From positions 2,556,001 to 2,620,000 of the forward strand of contig JACCIC010000063.1 of the NCBI GenBank assembly GCA_018907035.1: DNA of 64,000 nucleotides. Direction: 5' to 3'. The notes under the pieces were generated by a model, which had not been told where the DNA came from, made no database searches, and was given only the letters and a program-made list of their open reading frames with translations. Shown one piece after another: positions 11,237 to 23,944 of this stretch; the stretch's first letter is position 1, and each line of letters opens with the position of its first letter. Source of the DNA: Sycobia sp. Sy_11 (lineage: Eukaryota; Arthropoda; Insecta; Hymenoptera; Epichrysomallidae). A program made the position numbers and the translations under genes.

Positions 11237-11829
11237 TAAAAAGTAAAATGTCGTAACTTCTTTCAGATATTTTCTATCTGTAAAGATTTCACATCGTTAA
11301 TTACACATGTTAATAAAAAACTTCATTGTGCTTTGTTTTTAGATATTATTTGATTAATGTTAATAAATTCCTTCATCAGCTTAGTGCACTTTTACTCCTA
11401 GTTTGTTATAATATTATAGAAAAAAACCTGTTGATGTTGTAAAGTGAAGAGGTACTTTTGCATCCAGTTTCATCCAATTTCAGAAATGATAAATATCAAA
11501 ATATCCAATAACTCTATTGATATCAAATATGATACACAAAAACAGAATGCTCACTTTATACAATTTTTCAATAATTACAAAAAACAAATTAACAAAAGAT
11601 AAAAAATAATAACGTTTAAAGAATTAATTTATAAGGAAGATCATTTTAAATTTTAGCACGTAGAGAATTTATACATACAGGAGAGATACTCCCTCTGGAT
11701 TTAAATTAGTTAGCTTTTAATGCATATATAATAAATAATTTATGACTTTTCAACTTTCTGACAATAGTTCCGATTAAGATACAAAAAATCATATTTCTAA
11801 ATTTGTGCTTTAGATGTATATGTATACTT

Positions 11830-11896
<67 letters not shown>

Positions 11897-12469
11897 TACT
11901 GCACAGAAATTTAATATTGTTTGAAAAACGTGGAAGAACATACACTTTGATAATGGCAGCTCTACAAAGTTCCTTGTAAAAAAATTAGAGGCAATGCGAA
12001 AGTATTAGAATTTACTTTACACATAAATTATTGGTAAATAATATAATGTAAATATGTTGATATTTATTCGTGTAATATGATTTCAAAAATGCATATTATA
12101 TTATTTAATAAAATTCGAAGAAGGTAACACATCGTACTACCGAAACGTCCCACGTTTAAATTACTATTGACTCATTGATGCTGATCCTTATCAATTAACT
12201 TATAACATGAATTCAGAATTTGGATGTTGTAAATATCAATATCCAGATAGAATTTTTTCAAAAAAAAAATCATTAAAATTAAACAAAAATTAACAATAAA
12301 CAAACATCATATTATATTACAATAATTTATCAACATTCAAAGAAAAATTCTGTTATACAATATAAAACACAATAAAAAATATTTTAAAAATTTATCAATT
12401 TGATTAATGAGAATATTAGTATGTATGATACTACTGTTAATAATATTAAAATAGTGAACAAAGATAAGT
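11237..12469. other. No recognised gene; (TA)n at about 11837-11889
   Basis: AT-rich DNA with one TA microsatellite. The 12115-12165 stretch contains CCGAAACGTCCCACG, reminiscent of PLE ribozyme boxes, but no complete motif can be built. Confidence 0.5.
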
Positions 12470-13060
12470 GATTTAACAATTTAACAAATGTTGAAATACC
12501 TCATTTTCTTATGGAATTAGTGACTTTGGATCCAAGATTTAATAACTGCTGTAACATTAACAAAAAAAAACAACAGTTACAGATATCATTATTGACGTAG
12601 AAAATTTTATTAAAATTAACAGTTTTGATAAAAAGACAACTAATTCAATAAGAAATAAAGTAACTTAGAATTTTCGAAAATATTTTAACAGAAAAAAACA
12701 TACCATTATATGATAATGTAATTATGAATAACATTAAAAAAAACTTTTTAAAAAGTAATGATATTTTCTTCACTCTTACAGATAAAGGTAACGTTACAGG
12801 AACGCTTAGCACTACAGAATGTAAAAATAATATGAGATGATTTATTAACAGATAAAAATACATATTGACCAATGAAGAAAAATCCACTTGAAAAACTTCA
12901 AAACGAGATTCAAAACATAATGAAAAATTGAAATGACAAGAAATTTCTTAATAAAACCTATCATAAAAATTTTTTGACATAAACGACACATTCTTACCTA
13001 AAAGACAAATAAAACACGTCTTTAAGACCTATGGGTCATTTTAATTAAGTAGTCCCATAC
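12470..13060 (+). pseudogene. PLE N-terminal RT region, heavily decayed
   Basis: Forward translation in pieces gives LVTLDPRFN near 12515, EKNIPLYDNVIMNNIKKNF near 12700, then FFTLTDKGNVTGTLSTTEC near 12775 and KYILTNEEKST near 12855. These correspond in order to the N-terminal region and the ADKGN box of Penelope-like RT. Stops and small indels are frequent, and the palm domain with YVDD is not found. It represents a different part of a PLE from the fragments at 4.0, 9.2 and 45.6 kb. Confidence 0.65.
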
Positions 13061-13298
13061 GATTTATTTTAAAAACAATTAATTTTGCAATAAAAAATGT
13101 ATTAATTTACATAAATCACATATAAAAAATAGTAACGATAAGTTACTAATACTGAAAAATAATGGCATTACAAGTAACTGTAATATAGTTTTCTTTGATG
13201 AACTATCCTTGCTTTCTAATATTGCTCAAGAATTAGTTAAATATAAAAGTTAGATAAATTTTCTTCTTATTTTGCAACAAATAACATATTTCCATTTA

Positions 13299-14211
13299 CA
13301 AGGGGGACCCAAAAGTAACAAAAATTGGGATGTGGAGAGGAGAGGATAGAGATAGTCATTGTTCGACCAGCTTTGCGTTAGGAAAACGTCTCCTAAGTTA
13401 GTATCTGAACTTCAGTCGCTATGAATGTATTGGTTTATCCGTGTGAATATTTGTATTGAAACACCTTTTTCCGTTTCGGCGGAAACATGATAGCCGATTG
13501 TCAAGAGCATCACTAAATTTTGTTTCCTATTGGAGAAATCTACCGCAGAAGCTCTTATAATGTTGAAATCTAATTATGGGGATGATACCCTCAGTAAAAC
13601 TAGAGTCTAGGAGTGGTTTTCACATTTAAAAATGGAGAAATGTCAGTTTAAGATCAAACCAGTTTAGGTCGAAAACTTTGACAGAATCAATGTTCTTGTA
13701 CGTGAAGATTGGCGGTGAACTATTGATCGACTCAGTATGATGATTGGAATATCATGGAGTTCAATTCATAGGATTTTATCTGAAGATTTGCACATGGAAA
13801 GAGTTACAGTCAAAATTGTCCCTCGCCTTCCCGCAGGCGAGCAAAGGGAGCGCCTACACTGCTCTCACCGTAAAGCAGTTTTTGACCTAAAATGACATGA
13901 TACCGATCTTCACCCCCCCCTCCATCCTTTACTCACCGGATATGGTCCTTTCTGATTTGTTTTGTTACCCAAAGCGGACATGACAGGAAAGCATTTTATC
14001 ACTGTATAGGAGGTTAAAAAAAATTGCAGTAAGAGCTGAAGTACATCCCGATAAATGAATTTCAAAAATGTTTTGAACAATGGAAGCATCGTTTGCAGAA
14101 GTACATTGTAGTCAAGGGAGACTACTTTAATGGTGATAAAAATTTGGTGTAAAAATATTAATAAATAAATAAATCTTGACGAATTTTCAGTTTTTTGGCC
14201 CCCCCCCCTCG
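13299..14211 (+). mobile_element. Decayed mariner with internal deletion
   Basis: TA dinucleotides flank the copy (13297-13298, 14212-14213), and imperfect TIRs begin CAAGGGGGACCCAAAAG on the left and CGAGGGGGGGGGGCCAAAAAA on the right read inwards. Internal translation gives STAEALIMLKSNYGDDTLSK, an EWFS motif, LVREDWR, SSIHRILSEDLHME and a VPRLPAGEQRERL-like segment. This is the N-terminal half of a SETMAR-like mariner transposase. The middle, including the first catalytic Asp, is deleted, and only a C-terminal tail remains (about 13930-14135). Confidence 0.8.
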
Positions 14212-14213
14212 TA

Positions 14214-15444
14214 TTGAAATAATTGATATATTAAAAGTTATTATCAATAATAAATTATTTCAATTTCACATTCCGTATGTAACAGTTTTTCAGCCATTAC
14301 ACTAGTATTTGTCGTGGACTGCTCATGCGTATGTAAATTTTCCACAAATTTTCATCTACTTTCTTGTACAGTATATGATGGTTACGAGTAAAATAAATAG
14401 ACGCTACGAAAGCAACAGCATCCAACGACTTTACATTCCCAGAATATCTTTGAAATCGAGTTTTTTAAAGGTTACATTGGTACAATCCTTTTATGTTTAC
14501 AAAAATGTTTCATAATTTGAAGGAAGGTGTGTAGAAGGATTGGCTGTTTTGGTAGAATCGTATATATACTCAAAATTAATTGTAAGAAATTTAGACTTGT
14601 AGAACAAAATGAAAACTGCTTGAATAGTTTGGGAGTGTTGAATTAAAGTAATTTATCAAATACCATATAAACATAATAGAATAATTTATAATTGGATGGT
14701 TAAAATGAAAAATTCGAAAATTATTCTTTTGGTCCAAAAATATATCTTATCTTTAAAACTGGACAATTAGTCCTAATAATCTTGAAAAATCAATTCAGAA
14801 TACAAAAAAATTGAAGTAACATACAATTACCTCGGAACTCATAATTACATATATGCGATCTTCCTTTAGACCTCATGTGTACCTGGTCTACCTTCCGAGT
14901 TTACTATTTGTCTTGCAACTTTCACTACTACAACTTAACGCTCAAGCAATAATTTATCGATTCGTTACCATAATATTAGTATAAAATACTATAATCAGTA
15001 AATGCCAAATCATTGAATTTACAAAATAATAAAAAGAATGATTTTTCTATTTATTTATAACAAAATGTAACCATTGTATAATAAAATACAAAAGATAAAT
15101 AAATTATTTCTATATTCAAAACGAACAATTTTGTATACCGTAAAGTTTTTTTACTTTTATCGCTTCAGTAAAAATAAGCTTTGAAATACACGATCATATG
15201 TTGAGTGGACCTCATAAGGCATGGTTAATATTTTCTTCTTGAAATATGAATTTTCGAACAATATCCAAGAAACAACAAATCTTTAAAAGATACTGAGTTA
15301 TCGAAGGAACTAGGTTATTTAACGAAATTTATTGTGCATTCGCGAAAAATAATCAGTTTAAGGCTTATCTTGGGAATGACTAAGTATTCAGCTTGGTAAT
15401 CTGGAAAAATCGATTACCGATAAGCGTGCAGTAAAAGTAAGATA
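14214..15444. other. No recognised gene
   Basis: AT-rich sequence. The 68-residue frame at 14309-14515 has no recognisable features. Confidence 0.6.
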
Positions 15445-15457
15445 CCGAGACGACTTT

Positions 15458-15657
15458 TTTTATGTTCTTTAACGTTACTCTATTTATGCTTCTATATATG
15501 GTGCTACTTAGCGACGGAGGTCTACGATACGTTTGTAAACAAAGCACATGTATATTATTAAAGCGGTGCTTGTATCAATCGGCCGAGACCGGGATTTGAA
15601 CTAGGATCACCAAGTTACTAGTCCTTCGCTCCAGCGATCGAGCCATCGTAGGCCTCG
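15458..15657 (-). mobile_element. tRNA-derived SINE, copy 2 (full length)
   Basis: Reverse-strand full-length copy. It has the GAGGCCTACGATGGCTCGAT head, the B box GTTCAAATCCCGG, the CGGCCGATTGATACAAGC junction, the body with GTCGCTAAGTAGCACC, and a 3' A-rich end. A perfect 13-bp TSD, CCGAGACGACTTT, lies at 15445-15457 and 15658-15670. Confidence 0.93.
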
Positions 15658-15670
15658 CCGAGACGACTTT

Positions 15671-17736
15671 GAATTTAATACTGAACTCTGTCGAGCTCTT
15701 TGACTTTAATTAATCGAAACTTGATACTAAGAATCCTAATTTGATTAGAATTTTAAACGGTAACAGAGTGCCAGTTCTCTGTTGGCACGTTCAAGTTATT
15801 TATAATTTTATATACCTATAGTTCACTAATTAACTAACCTCTTATCTAATGGATATTTTGTTCTATTATACATTACTTTTAATGTTATTCTTCTTTTCAT
15901 ATATTGTAGATAAGTATTTGTAAAAGCACTGATTCTTAAATAATACATTGTATTTATGCCATTGACTTAATTTCTTTAAAATGATTTTCTTCATTTACTA
16001 AAATAATGTTTTTGGACTATTGGTATATCCTTTTCAAAATTATAGCAGGTACTGGTACACACTACGTGTATAGAGTATTTAATATATTCTTTAAGTACTC
16101 ATGTTTTAAGCAATAATATGATTTATAAGTGAAGTATTAATATATTTACTTTATAATTTTAAAATTATATCCAAATTTTTTTGGATATATCAATAAGAAG
16201 GCGAGAAACGAAGAAAGAGAACGAGTAGAGAGAATACGCAACTGTAAATTCTAAAAAACCAGATTTTAAAATAATCAATGTAGGTATCGCATCAGGAGAG
16301 CAAGAGGGTCATTTGAGAGTGTCGTTGCGTCCGTCTACCATATCGATCGTAAAGCTTCTCTCTTCCTCTACCTTCTCTTTACATACAAATACTCTTTGGC
16401 GTATAGAAATTTTGTGTATGTGTGGGGGGGGGGGTGTGTATTTGTTCCAACATCAGCTAAATCCTCCACCCCCACCACCTGTCATTGTTTCTCTCTCTTA
16501 CTCTCCCTTACGTGTGTCGCTATAGGTTGGTTTTAGGTGGTATATCCCCTTGTAGAAGAGAAATAGAACGGCAGAAGGCAGAATATAGGTAGAATGAGAG
16601 AGATACATTGAGAAGGAAGGCGGTGAAAATAGAGAAAGGAAGGAAAATAAGAGACTAAGAGGCAGAGATAGAGAAATGGAAGATTTTGTTGGCGTTGAAG
16701 CCGACACTCGCGGGTGCCGGCGTTACCATGACTACCCACCACCCTCACTGTGAACAAGCCCTCAACGTCATATTGGCGTAGTATATTTTCTCATATCCCA
16801 AACCATTCCGAGGCCACGTGCTCTCTAACGGGTGAGTCTAGTGCAATACAATCTTTATTAACCACCATGTTTCTCGATACCTTGTCCTTTTTGCTTGTAT
16901 CTTTAATGTATATGAAATATTTCTAATTCGCAGTTAAGAGTAATTGTTCTTAATTAATAAATAAAAAAATTCTATTCGTTGTATATTAAGAAGTAAATTT
17001 TAATACATACATAGGGTACATTGAGGCAAAGCCGATTTATTGTTGTATCCATGAAAAATGTACTTAGCTAAAAATTGAAGTCTCACTGTAACATTTTTAG
17101 AAAAATATGATTAAATTTTTTTTTAAATATTATACGTTTATCAAAATTCTCGATATATGGTTTTAAGATAAATCTTTTCTTATTAAATATTTAAAAACTT
17201 TAAAAAATAAAATAACCAAATCTCTATTAACTATATATACCACCTGTCCCAGAGTTGACCAGACACATTACGACATCTGTATATATAATGAAAATTTTAA
17301 TGTAAATAAAAAAAATTTAAGTAAATTATTGTTAGTTTTCGAGTTATTAACCAATGTTTAATAATCAATCGAAAACACAGAATTAGGTTTTTCGGACGCG
17401 AGGGTGGGACTAGAAAATGCAGGCGGAGGCTCTGTCGGACTCAGAAAGAAATAGATGGAAAGGAGCATTGATGGTTTTCTTTGATAGTAAAAAAGCCTAC
17501 TGTGGTACTATCATCGGTCTATCCTCTCCTATACTGAAAACTGTGGATTCAGTATTAGCGGAAAAAACTATGAGAGAGAAATTTGAAACATCTTTTTTTT
17601 TCATACTTTCTTTCCACGCTTACCGTGGTGAATACATGAAACATAAATAATAAAGAGTACATAGTCAATAAAGAAAGAATATGTTAAAAAAAAATGTTTA
17701 TGAGAAAAGACTTTAAACTGTTTTCATAAAATAAAT
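15671..17736. other. No recognised gene; purine/pyrimidine-rich island at 16.2-16.9 kb
   Basis: Mostly AT-rich. 16190-16860 is different: richer in GC, with long polypurine stretches (GAGAGA, AAGGAAGG), a run of ten Gs near 16424, and CCGACACTCGCGGGTGCCGGCG near 16701. A potential splice donor, CGGGTGAGTC, lies at 16829. It could be a non-coding exon or promoter of a host gene, but nothing confirms this. A 77-codon frame at 17417-17650 is not recognised. Confidence 0.4.
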
Positions 17737-17744
17737 TTAATGCA

Positions 17745-17954
17745 GACGCCTACAATGACTCGATCGCTAGTGTGAAGGACTTGTAACTTAGGGAGGGATC
17801 CGAGTTCAAATTCTTTACATGTGCTTTGTTTACAAACACATCTTAGACCTCCGTCGCTGATTAGCACTCTCCGCAGTAGCTATTATATAGGATTAGCACA
17901 TCCGTCGCGGTATTTGGAAGCATAAATAGAGCGATATTAAATAACAAAAAAAAA
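17745..17954 (+). mobile_element. tRNA-derived SINE, copy 3 (rearranged)
   Basis: Head GCCTACAATGACTCGATCGC, then B box GAGTTCAAATTC directly joined to TTTACATGTGC, so the post-tRNA segment is deleted. The body carries an extra ~50 bp around 17870-17915 in which GATTAGCAC and CCGTCGC recur. TSD TTAATGCA at 17737-17744 and 17955-17962. Confidence 0.88.
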
Positions 17955-17962
17955 TTAATGCA

Positions 17963-18672
17963 AATACGCATTTTAGAAGAAAACGCTTATTACGTTTTAA
18001 CAATGGTTTTTTCATTGTATACATATTTTGTTTCTATTATTTTATGCATAATACAAATTGGTCACTTTACGTTCAGTATCATTACGAATTTTTCAATAAT
18101 CTATTCTTATTCTATTTTGTAAAAAAACTTTCTCTATACTATTAAAAATAAGTTAAAAGCAATATAATTCGCAACATTTAAATTAGAATACTTTACTACA
18201 TATATAATGATTCAATATATTATTACTGTATCGTAAAAATTTATGAAGTTTACTTTTTTTCAAAAGCATAAGGTTTTAAAGACACTAAAAAACCAGAAAC
18301 CAGAATAAGATTATATTCAGAATTCACTAGGCATTCCAGTATCTACAAAGTTCTTATGACACTTAGAATATATTAAACAAGATGTTTCAGAAGTTACTTT
18401 CATATTATTCCAAGTCTTTTCAGTGACTATACGATACTTTAATTACAATGCTTTACATTTACCATACTTAGGGTACTTTACTGTTACATTAAAAATTTAT
18501 ATGGCACTTAGCATCTTACGAAAACATATTCACTACAATAAACTTTGAGAAATTTTCTCAATTTCACATTTTCATGTATACTATTACAAAAATGTTAAAT
18601 TTAATGCATACTTCATTGACAAATTTTCAATGAAAATTCAATGTTTTGTACAAAAATCAAATTAATTTACAT
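17963..18672. other. No recognised gene
   Basis: AT-rich sequence without coding or repeat signals I can identify. Confidence 0.6.
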
Positions 18673-19778
18673 TATGTGTCCCAAAAGTTATAAGACTACG
18701 GGTATAAAATCCGTAATATTTGTGCCATCTTCACGAAACTTGCACCACTAGTTAGTACAACGTTACTCTATCTGTATACAACATTTCAAGTTCATTTCTA
18801 TATACAGCTGTGTAGTGGCAGTTTGCGTGGTCGCTGTCATTGTTTAATATGAATAAAAATATCGAATACTGTGCTGCAATTAAGTTTTTCTTTAAAGTTA
18901 GTAAAAGTGCAACGGAAACGAAGGAAACGTTAAAAGAGGATTATGGTGAATGTGTTGTGTCTCGTGCTACTATTTTTTGGTGGTATAATCTCTTTATGGT
19001 AAGAAGAGAGTAGGTTGAAGATGACGAAAGGACTAGACGGCCATACGCCACGAAGAGTTACAATAACGTCTTTGCTGCGTTAAAGGATAATCTTAACTCT
19101 AGTTGCAGATTGGTTGAAGAACTTACTGGAACATTAAAATCTAACGTTCAATCTATTATAACGAACGACTTGAAAAAATAAATGTGCACGCGTTTCGTTC
19201 TACATGCGTTAACTGACGAACAGCGAGAGCAACGAGATTCTCATTCACGTAATTTGCTGGAGATTTTTTAAACGCAGAAAATTTTCTTGAAACTATTATT
19301 GCGGATCATAAAAGTTAGTGTTTTACATACTATTCTGTAATGAAACGCCATAGTGTTGAGTGGGTTGGCGAACACTCGCCGCGACCAACAAAAATTGCGC
19401 TTTCAAAAATCAAAAGTTATGATAATGTTAATCATTTTTTTATTCTAAAGATATTATCCATAAAGAATATGCTCTTCAAGGTATTTCTGTAAATGCTGCA
19501 TTTGAGTCGGCCTGACTATTTTTTGTTTTAAACATTAAAAATGGACTTAAAAGAGAACCGTTTTACGTCGTTAGATGAGATGTAAGAAGCTATCACAACG
19601 AAATTAAAAAGTATTCCAAAAGAGGCGTTTTTAAAAGGCATGTAGAGACTGGAAGATGGTGCCGACTTGTGTATTACTTCTAATGGAGACTATTTTGTAT
19701 CCAAAATTTGTTGAAGAAATTTTATTCATGTATTGCGTCTTTTGTACCCCTAATCTTAAAACTTTTAGGACACACTGT
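18673..19778 (+). mobile_element. Decayed mariner with recognisable TIRs
   Basis: TIRs of about 24 bp: TGTGTCCCAAAAGTTATAAG on the left (from 18675) against TGTGTCCTAAAAGTTTTAAG read inwards from 19774. The interior is a transposase pseudogene. The full span is preserved but with many stops, so it is an old copy of a lineage distinct from the intact mariner. Confidence 0.82.
18849..19720 (+). pseudogene. Mariner-type transposase, decayed
   Basis: From the ATG at 18849 the frame reads MNKNIEYCAAIKFFFKVSKS, then a KETLKEDYGE segment and a WWYNLF motif, the first helix-turn-helix of a mariner transposase. A stop follows at about 19012, then VEDDERTRRP and a second DNA-binding region with LVEELTGTLKSNVQSI. 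LTDEQREQRDSHSRNLLEIF at about 19209-19270 precedes the catalytic domain, which is too decayed to place the DDD residues. Its C-terminus (about 19560-19715) retains LEDGADLCITSNGDYF. Confidence 0.75.
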
Positions 19779-20355
19779 ATATATTAAATTTAATAAAAGT
19801 TCTGTATATTTCAATATTTTGTCTATAACAAAATTAAGTACAAATTAATAAAATTCCATGTACATAGCATTAGATTGAATACACATTTCATAAACTGTTT
19901 TCCCCCTAACCCTATGAGCGGTTAAAATTCACGTCAATTAATTTGCCATGTTATGGGGAGCGATTCGTCGCTGCGGTCTGCTGTGATGTCATATAACCAC
20001 GCCTCCATAGCTCATCACCAGCGACGAAAAATACGATTTGGTTATACATGGGGCGATAATATCGCAGTGATGAAAATCATATGAACTATTGAAAATCGAG
20101 AATACTGAAACTTATACAACAGCAGACTATAATACAGACTATATTGTCTAAATGTAAAATAACTGCTTATAGTCATTTGGACATGTTGTTATATCATTGT
20201 CTCGATAATAATGTTTATTATATTAATTAAAGGTAATGAACTTGTTTTATTATCAATAGTAATATTTTCAAAAGATTAAATTAATTTTTTTAATTTAAAA
20301 GACATTGTTAATAACCTAAAAAGGATTTATTTAAAGTAACTAAATCAGAAAGTAA
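19779..20355. other. No recognised gene
   Basis: Contains a moderately GC-rich patch (19930-20060) with TTCGTCGCTGCGGTCTGCTG and partially self-complementary CAGCGACGA. Its function is unknown. Confidence 0.5.
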
Positions 20356-20978
20356 CCCGTGTAGAAATTTATTCTCGAATCTCACTAGTATCGGGTGAGT
20401 TTTCCTTATCAAATGTTCGGACCCAGAAGGGAAATCTAGCCTGATCCTAGTTCCGATTTGTGCCACTTTTAATAGCATTTTTAATAGGGAACGAGCTTAG
20501 ATTTTGGTAGGTATACCAAGCTAGAAACTAGACTGATTCTAGTCAGAAAATCTAGAAATTAAGCCAATAATAAATTATTCTAATTTTCTTTCCTCGATTA
20601 AGTCAATAATTTTTTGACTTTTTAATATTTATTTATTTAAAATAAAAAAATATATTTACGTATTTATTAGGTGACGCATACCATTTAATTAGCATTCATA
20701 AATTATTTTCTATATGACTATTACGTATTACGATTTACAATAAGAATTAATAATTATTAATATATTTTTTATACACTAATTATTGTAAATTTTAATGTTA
20801 AACACCTCTGCTGAACATATAATATTTTATTCGATGAAAAAAATTCCGACCTCCGCTGAGTATCGAACCCACGACCCTACGATTCGCAAGCTAACGCATT
20901 ATGCACTATGCTAAAACGCAATATGCGATTACTATACTATAGTTTGCATATGCCCATAAAGCACTTGTGTTTTATTAT

Positions 20979-21033
<55 letters not shown>

Positions 21034-21106
21034 CATATATATATATATGTACCTTGTACACATACACGCGCGCGCGCGCACAAAAACACACACACACACA
21101 CTCATC

Positions 21107-21171
<65 letters not shown>

Positions 21172-21631
21172 CAAATTTTCGTACACCTAAGGTCTTGATT
21201 GGAAAAGACGTCGTTCTTTCCAATATTAGAAAAAGTTGAGGAAATCTAACTAGAATCCAAATAGAAAGTCTAACCATTTCCTGAATTCTCCTACTTGGCA
21301 GATTCCGCCTAGAAAAACGCCATTCTTTCCAAAATAGGGAGAAGTTAAGGAAATCTGACTAGATCCAAGATAGAAAGTCTGATAATTTCCTTAAGTTTTC
21401 CACTTGTAAAATTTTGACTATAGAAAGCACGTATTTCTTTCGAACATCAATAAAAAATAAGGAAATCTGAATAAATTCGAGAAAGTAATAATTAATATAA
21501 GATGATTATTAGGTGGTCGAAGGGAAATCTAACTCGGAGCTGGCGAGATTTACCTACATGAGGAAATCATCAGTAATACTGACTAGGATCTAGCCCGAAC
21601 TAGGGATATACCGAGTATATTTCTGCACGGG
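20356..21631 (+). mobile_element. ~1.3 kb non-autonomous TIR element, copy 1
   Basis: The ends are imperfect inverted repeats, CCCGTGTAGAAATTTATTCT on the left and CCCGTGCAGAAATATACTCG read inwards from the right. The interior has no protein. It contains a reverse-strand tRNA-like block (20846-20918), two TA arrays (about 20989-21050 and 21113-21167) with a short CG/CA array between them, and AG-rich modules with CTAG motifs such as GATTCTAGTCAGAAAATCTAG. An inverted near-identical copy is at 26039-27367 and a partial one at 28186-29060. Target duplications are not evident. Confidence 0.82.
20846..20918 (-). other. tRNA-like block in TIR element copy 1
   Basis: The reverse strand reads TAGTGCATAATGCGTTAGC (A-box-like) and GTGGGTTCGATACTC (B-box-like) with tRNA spacing. 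The same block is in copies 2 and 3. Arms do not pair well enough for a functional tRNA, so it is probably a captured Pol III promoter-like or SINE-derived segment. Confidence 0.5.
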
Positions 21632-23708
21632 AAAATTTCAGAAATTCATATTGTCAAACGTATTAAATAAGCAGATCATTAATTTTAATATCTTATTTCT
21701 TACAAATAAAAAATGTTTCTAATATTTCTTGCTAGGTAGATTCACGTTTTTCCCTCTCACTCGAATATATTATGTACGATTCTATCGGTTACTATATAAA
21801 GAATCTCCAATATTTATATAGCGATCTGTCCAGTTTTAGCGGCAGTGTATTTACGTTTGAAATTCAGTTGCGCTCAATTTAGTACAATATTAATAAATAT
21901 ATTTTATAATAATAAAAAAATGATGGAATAATATCTAAATATAATTATTTTTAATTATGGTACAATACATAGTGTATAAGCTTAGTCACTTACCGAGTTT
22001 CAGATTATGAAAATGATTGTTTAATAAGCTAAAATACTAAATTTCTTTCTTATATTTTTTTGAACCGTATGATATTAAAACATTGTGTTAAAAAACATTT
22101 ATTTAAATTAAATAAATAATTTTTAATATTAAGAATTAAATTTTTTTAAATAAATTTTAAATCAAAAAAATATTTCAGTACTTGAGTACTATCCAATCGT
22201 TTCTCGTGTCTTCTATAATCGAAAATATATAATTCATTAACTTTAAAAGTAATAATTCGTTATTATATTTCCTAGTAGAAATCTAATAATTTTTAAAAAC
22301 TAGTTAAAAACTAGGTAGAAACTAGGTTGTTTTGAACCTTGTTTCTGGCTAGTAAATGAGCAATTTATTTAACAATTAATATTTATATAATATTTTCTAT
22401 TATTAAATCATAAGATACGAAAACTAATAATTTAAAAAAATTACAAAGTAATAATAAAGTCTGCTTTTCGTTCGATTTTATCATCTTAAAAATTATACGT
22501 AATAAATTAGTTTTGGAAATATTTTCCTTTTATTCTTTAATATCTAAAATTTCGCATGAAACAATTAAAGTTAAAAAATTTTATTCTTTGATGTCTTATA
22601 CCGGCTTCAATTATTGGTTGTTAGTAATGCTATCCTATTTATTTTTAAAATAAATAATATCATTTGAAAATTTTGAAATTTTTTAAATTAAAATCATGCT
22701 GAGGTCATAACTATAATTCGTAATTTGAATTTATGGAGAGTGTTCATACGGCATATCTGATGATTTGCCATTCCCGCAAGTGGTAAAACATCTTGATTTG
22801 TATATAAGCCCAATTATGACTTCACATAACTATAACATATATTGTATACGAATGTGTAAGCTATTGTCAATGTGTTGTATATGTATTTAGATGTATAAGG
22901 TATATAGAACCAACGTACTTATAAGTTACTTCAAAATTTTCGAAATGATCTTTATAAACATTTATAATTAATTAATTAAAATAATGTTTAAAGTCAATAA
23001 ATTTATATAAGAAAGCATAATAATGATATCAATTTTGTAGCTAGATTATATATTATACCTCGCTTAACCTGGTTTCAAAATATAGTTTCGTCATAACCAA
23101 AAATACATTGATATGAAACTAACTACTATAGGCCTTAAATACCCAAAAAATAGCTTGAAAAAATGTAACTTTAAATCGTCCGGAATGACCGTAAAACACG
23201 TTACATGTTTTCCTATTTACTACCGAACAAATATACCCTGTTACTTGGTATCTTCATTCAAAAATTCCTTGTTTATACCTTAAAAATAGAATGCATTTCG
23301 ACCAGGGTTTTATTTTATGTATATATGTTTGCATATATATATATATATATATATAATATAACAGTACAATAAATTTCGAGGATTTCACGATAAAAATGTT
23401 TTTCTTTATTTATGAAATGAAACATTTATTAGTTACATCAAATTTTAATGTATATGTACTGGAAACTACACTGAACAACATTTTGATATATTTCAATATA
23501 TATTTTTTAAAGAAAACATATGGTTTACCAGTATATCAGTACTTAACCATTTATTAAAAATTAGTAATTTATAGATTTTCAAAACTGAAATATTTATTTG
23601 ATGAAAAAAAAAAATTTTAATTTATTAGTATAATTTATTACGTAGTCATTTTCATAATCTTAAACTATGTAATTAACTAAATGTATATTATAAATTACAT
23701 TGCAATAA
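21632..23708. other. No recognised gene
   Basis: AT-rich. Around 22270-22350 a GAAATCTAATAATTTTTAA ... ACTAGGTAGAAACTAG segment resembles, in inverted orientation, 27590-27715, hinting at a second small inverted repeat outside the 1.3 kb arm. (TA)n at about 23335-23355. Confidence 0.45.
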
Positions 23709-23806
23709 AGAATAATTATGTTTACAAACACATCGTAGACCTCCGTCGCTGATTAGCACCGATATTTGGAAGCATAAATAGAGCGACGTTAAATAACAAA
23801 AAAACA
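23709..23806 (+). mobile_element. tRNA-derived SINE, 3' fragment
   Basis: Only the 3' body remains: TTTACAAACACATCGTAGACC, CTCCGTCGCTGATTAGCACC and the tail AGAGCGACGTTAAATAAC plus A-run. The 5' truncation suggests incomplete reverse transcription. Confidence 0.88.
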
Positions 23807-23944
23807 ATAAATAAGTATGTTTACATATTTTTCCATCATTTTTATTGTATTATCTATAGATTTTATTTTATATATTATATTTGTATTGTAAACAACTCAA
23901 CTAATTTCAAACGCACGCATTCTGCCGTTAAAATGTCATATGTA

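Noticed and set aside
17417..17650. 77-residue frame of non-repetitive composition
   Set aside because: No recognisable domain, no splice context and no second line of evidence; cannot be supported as a gene.
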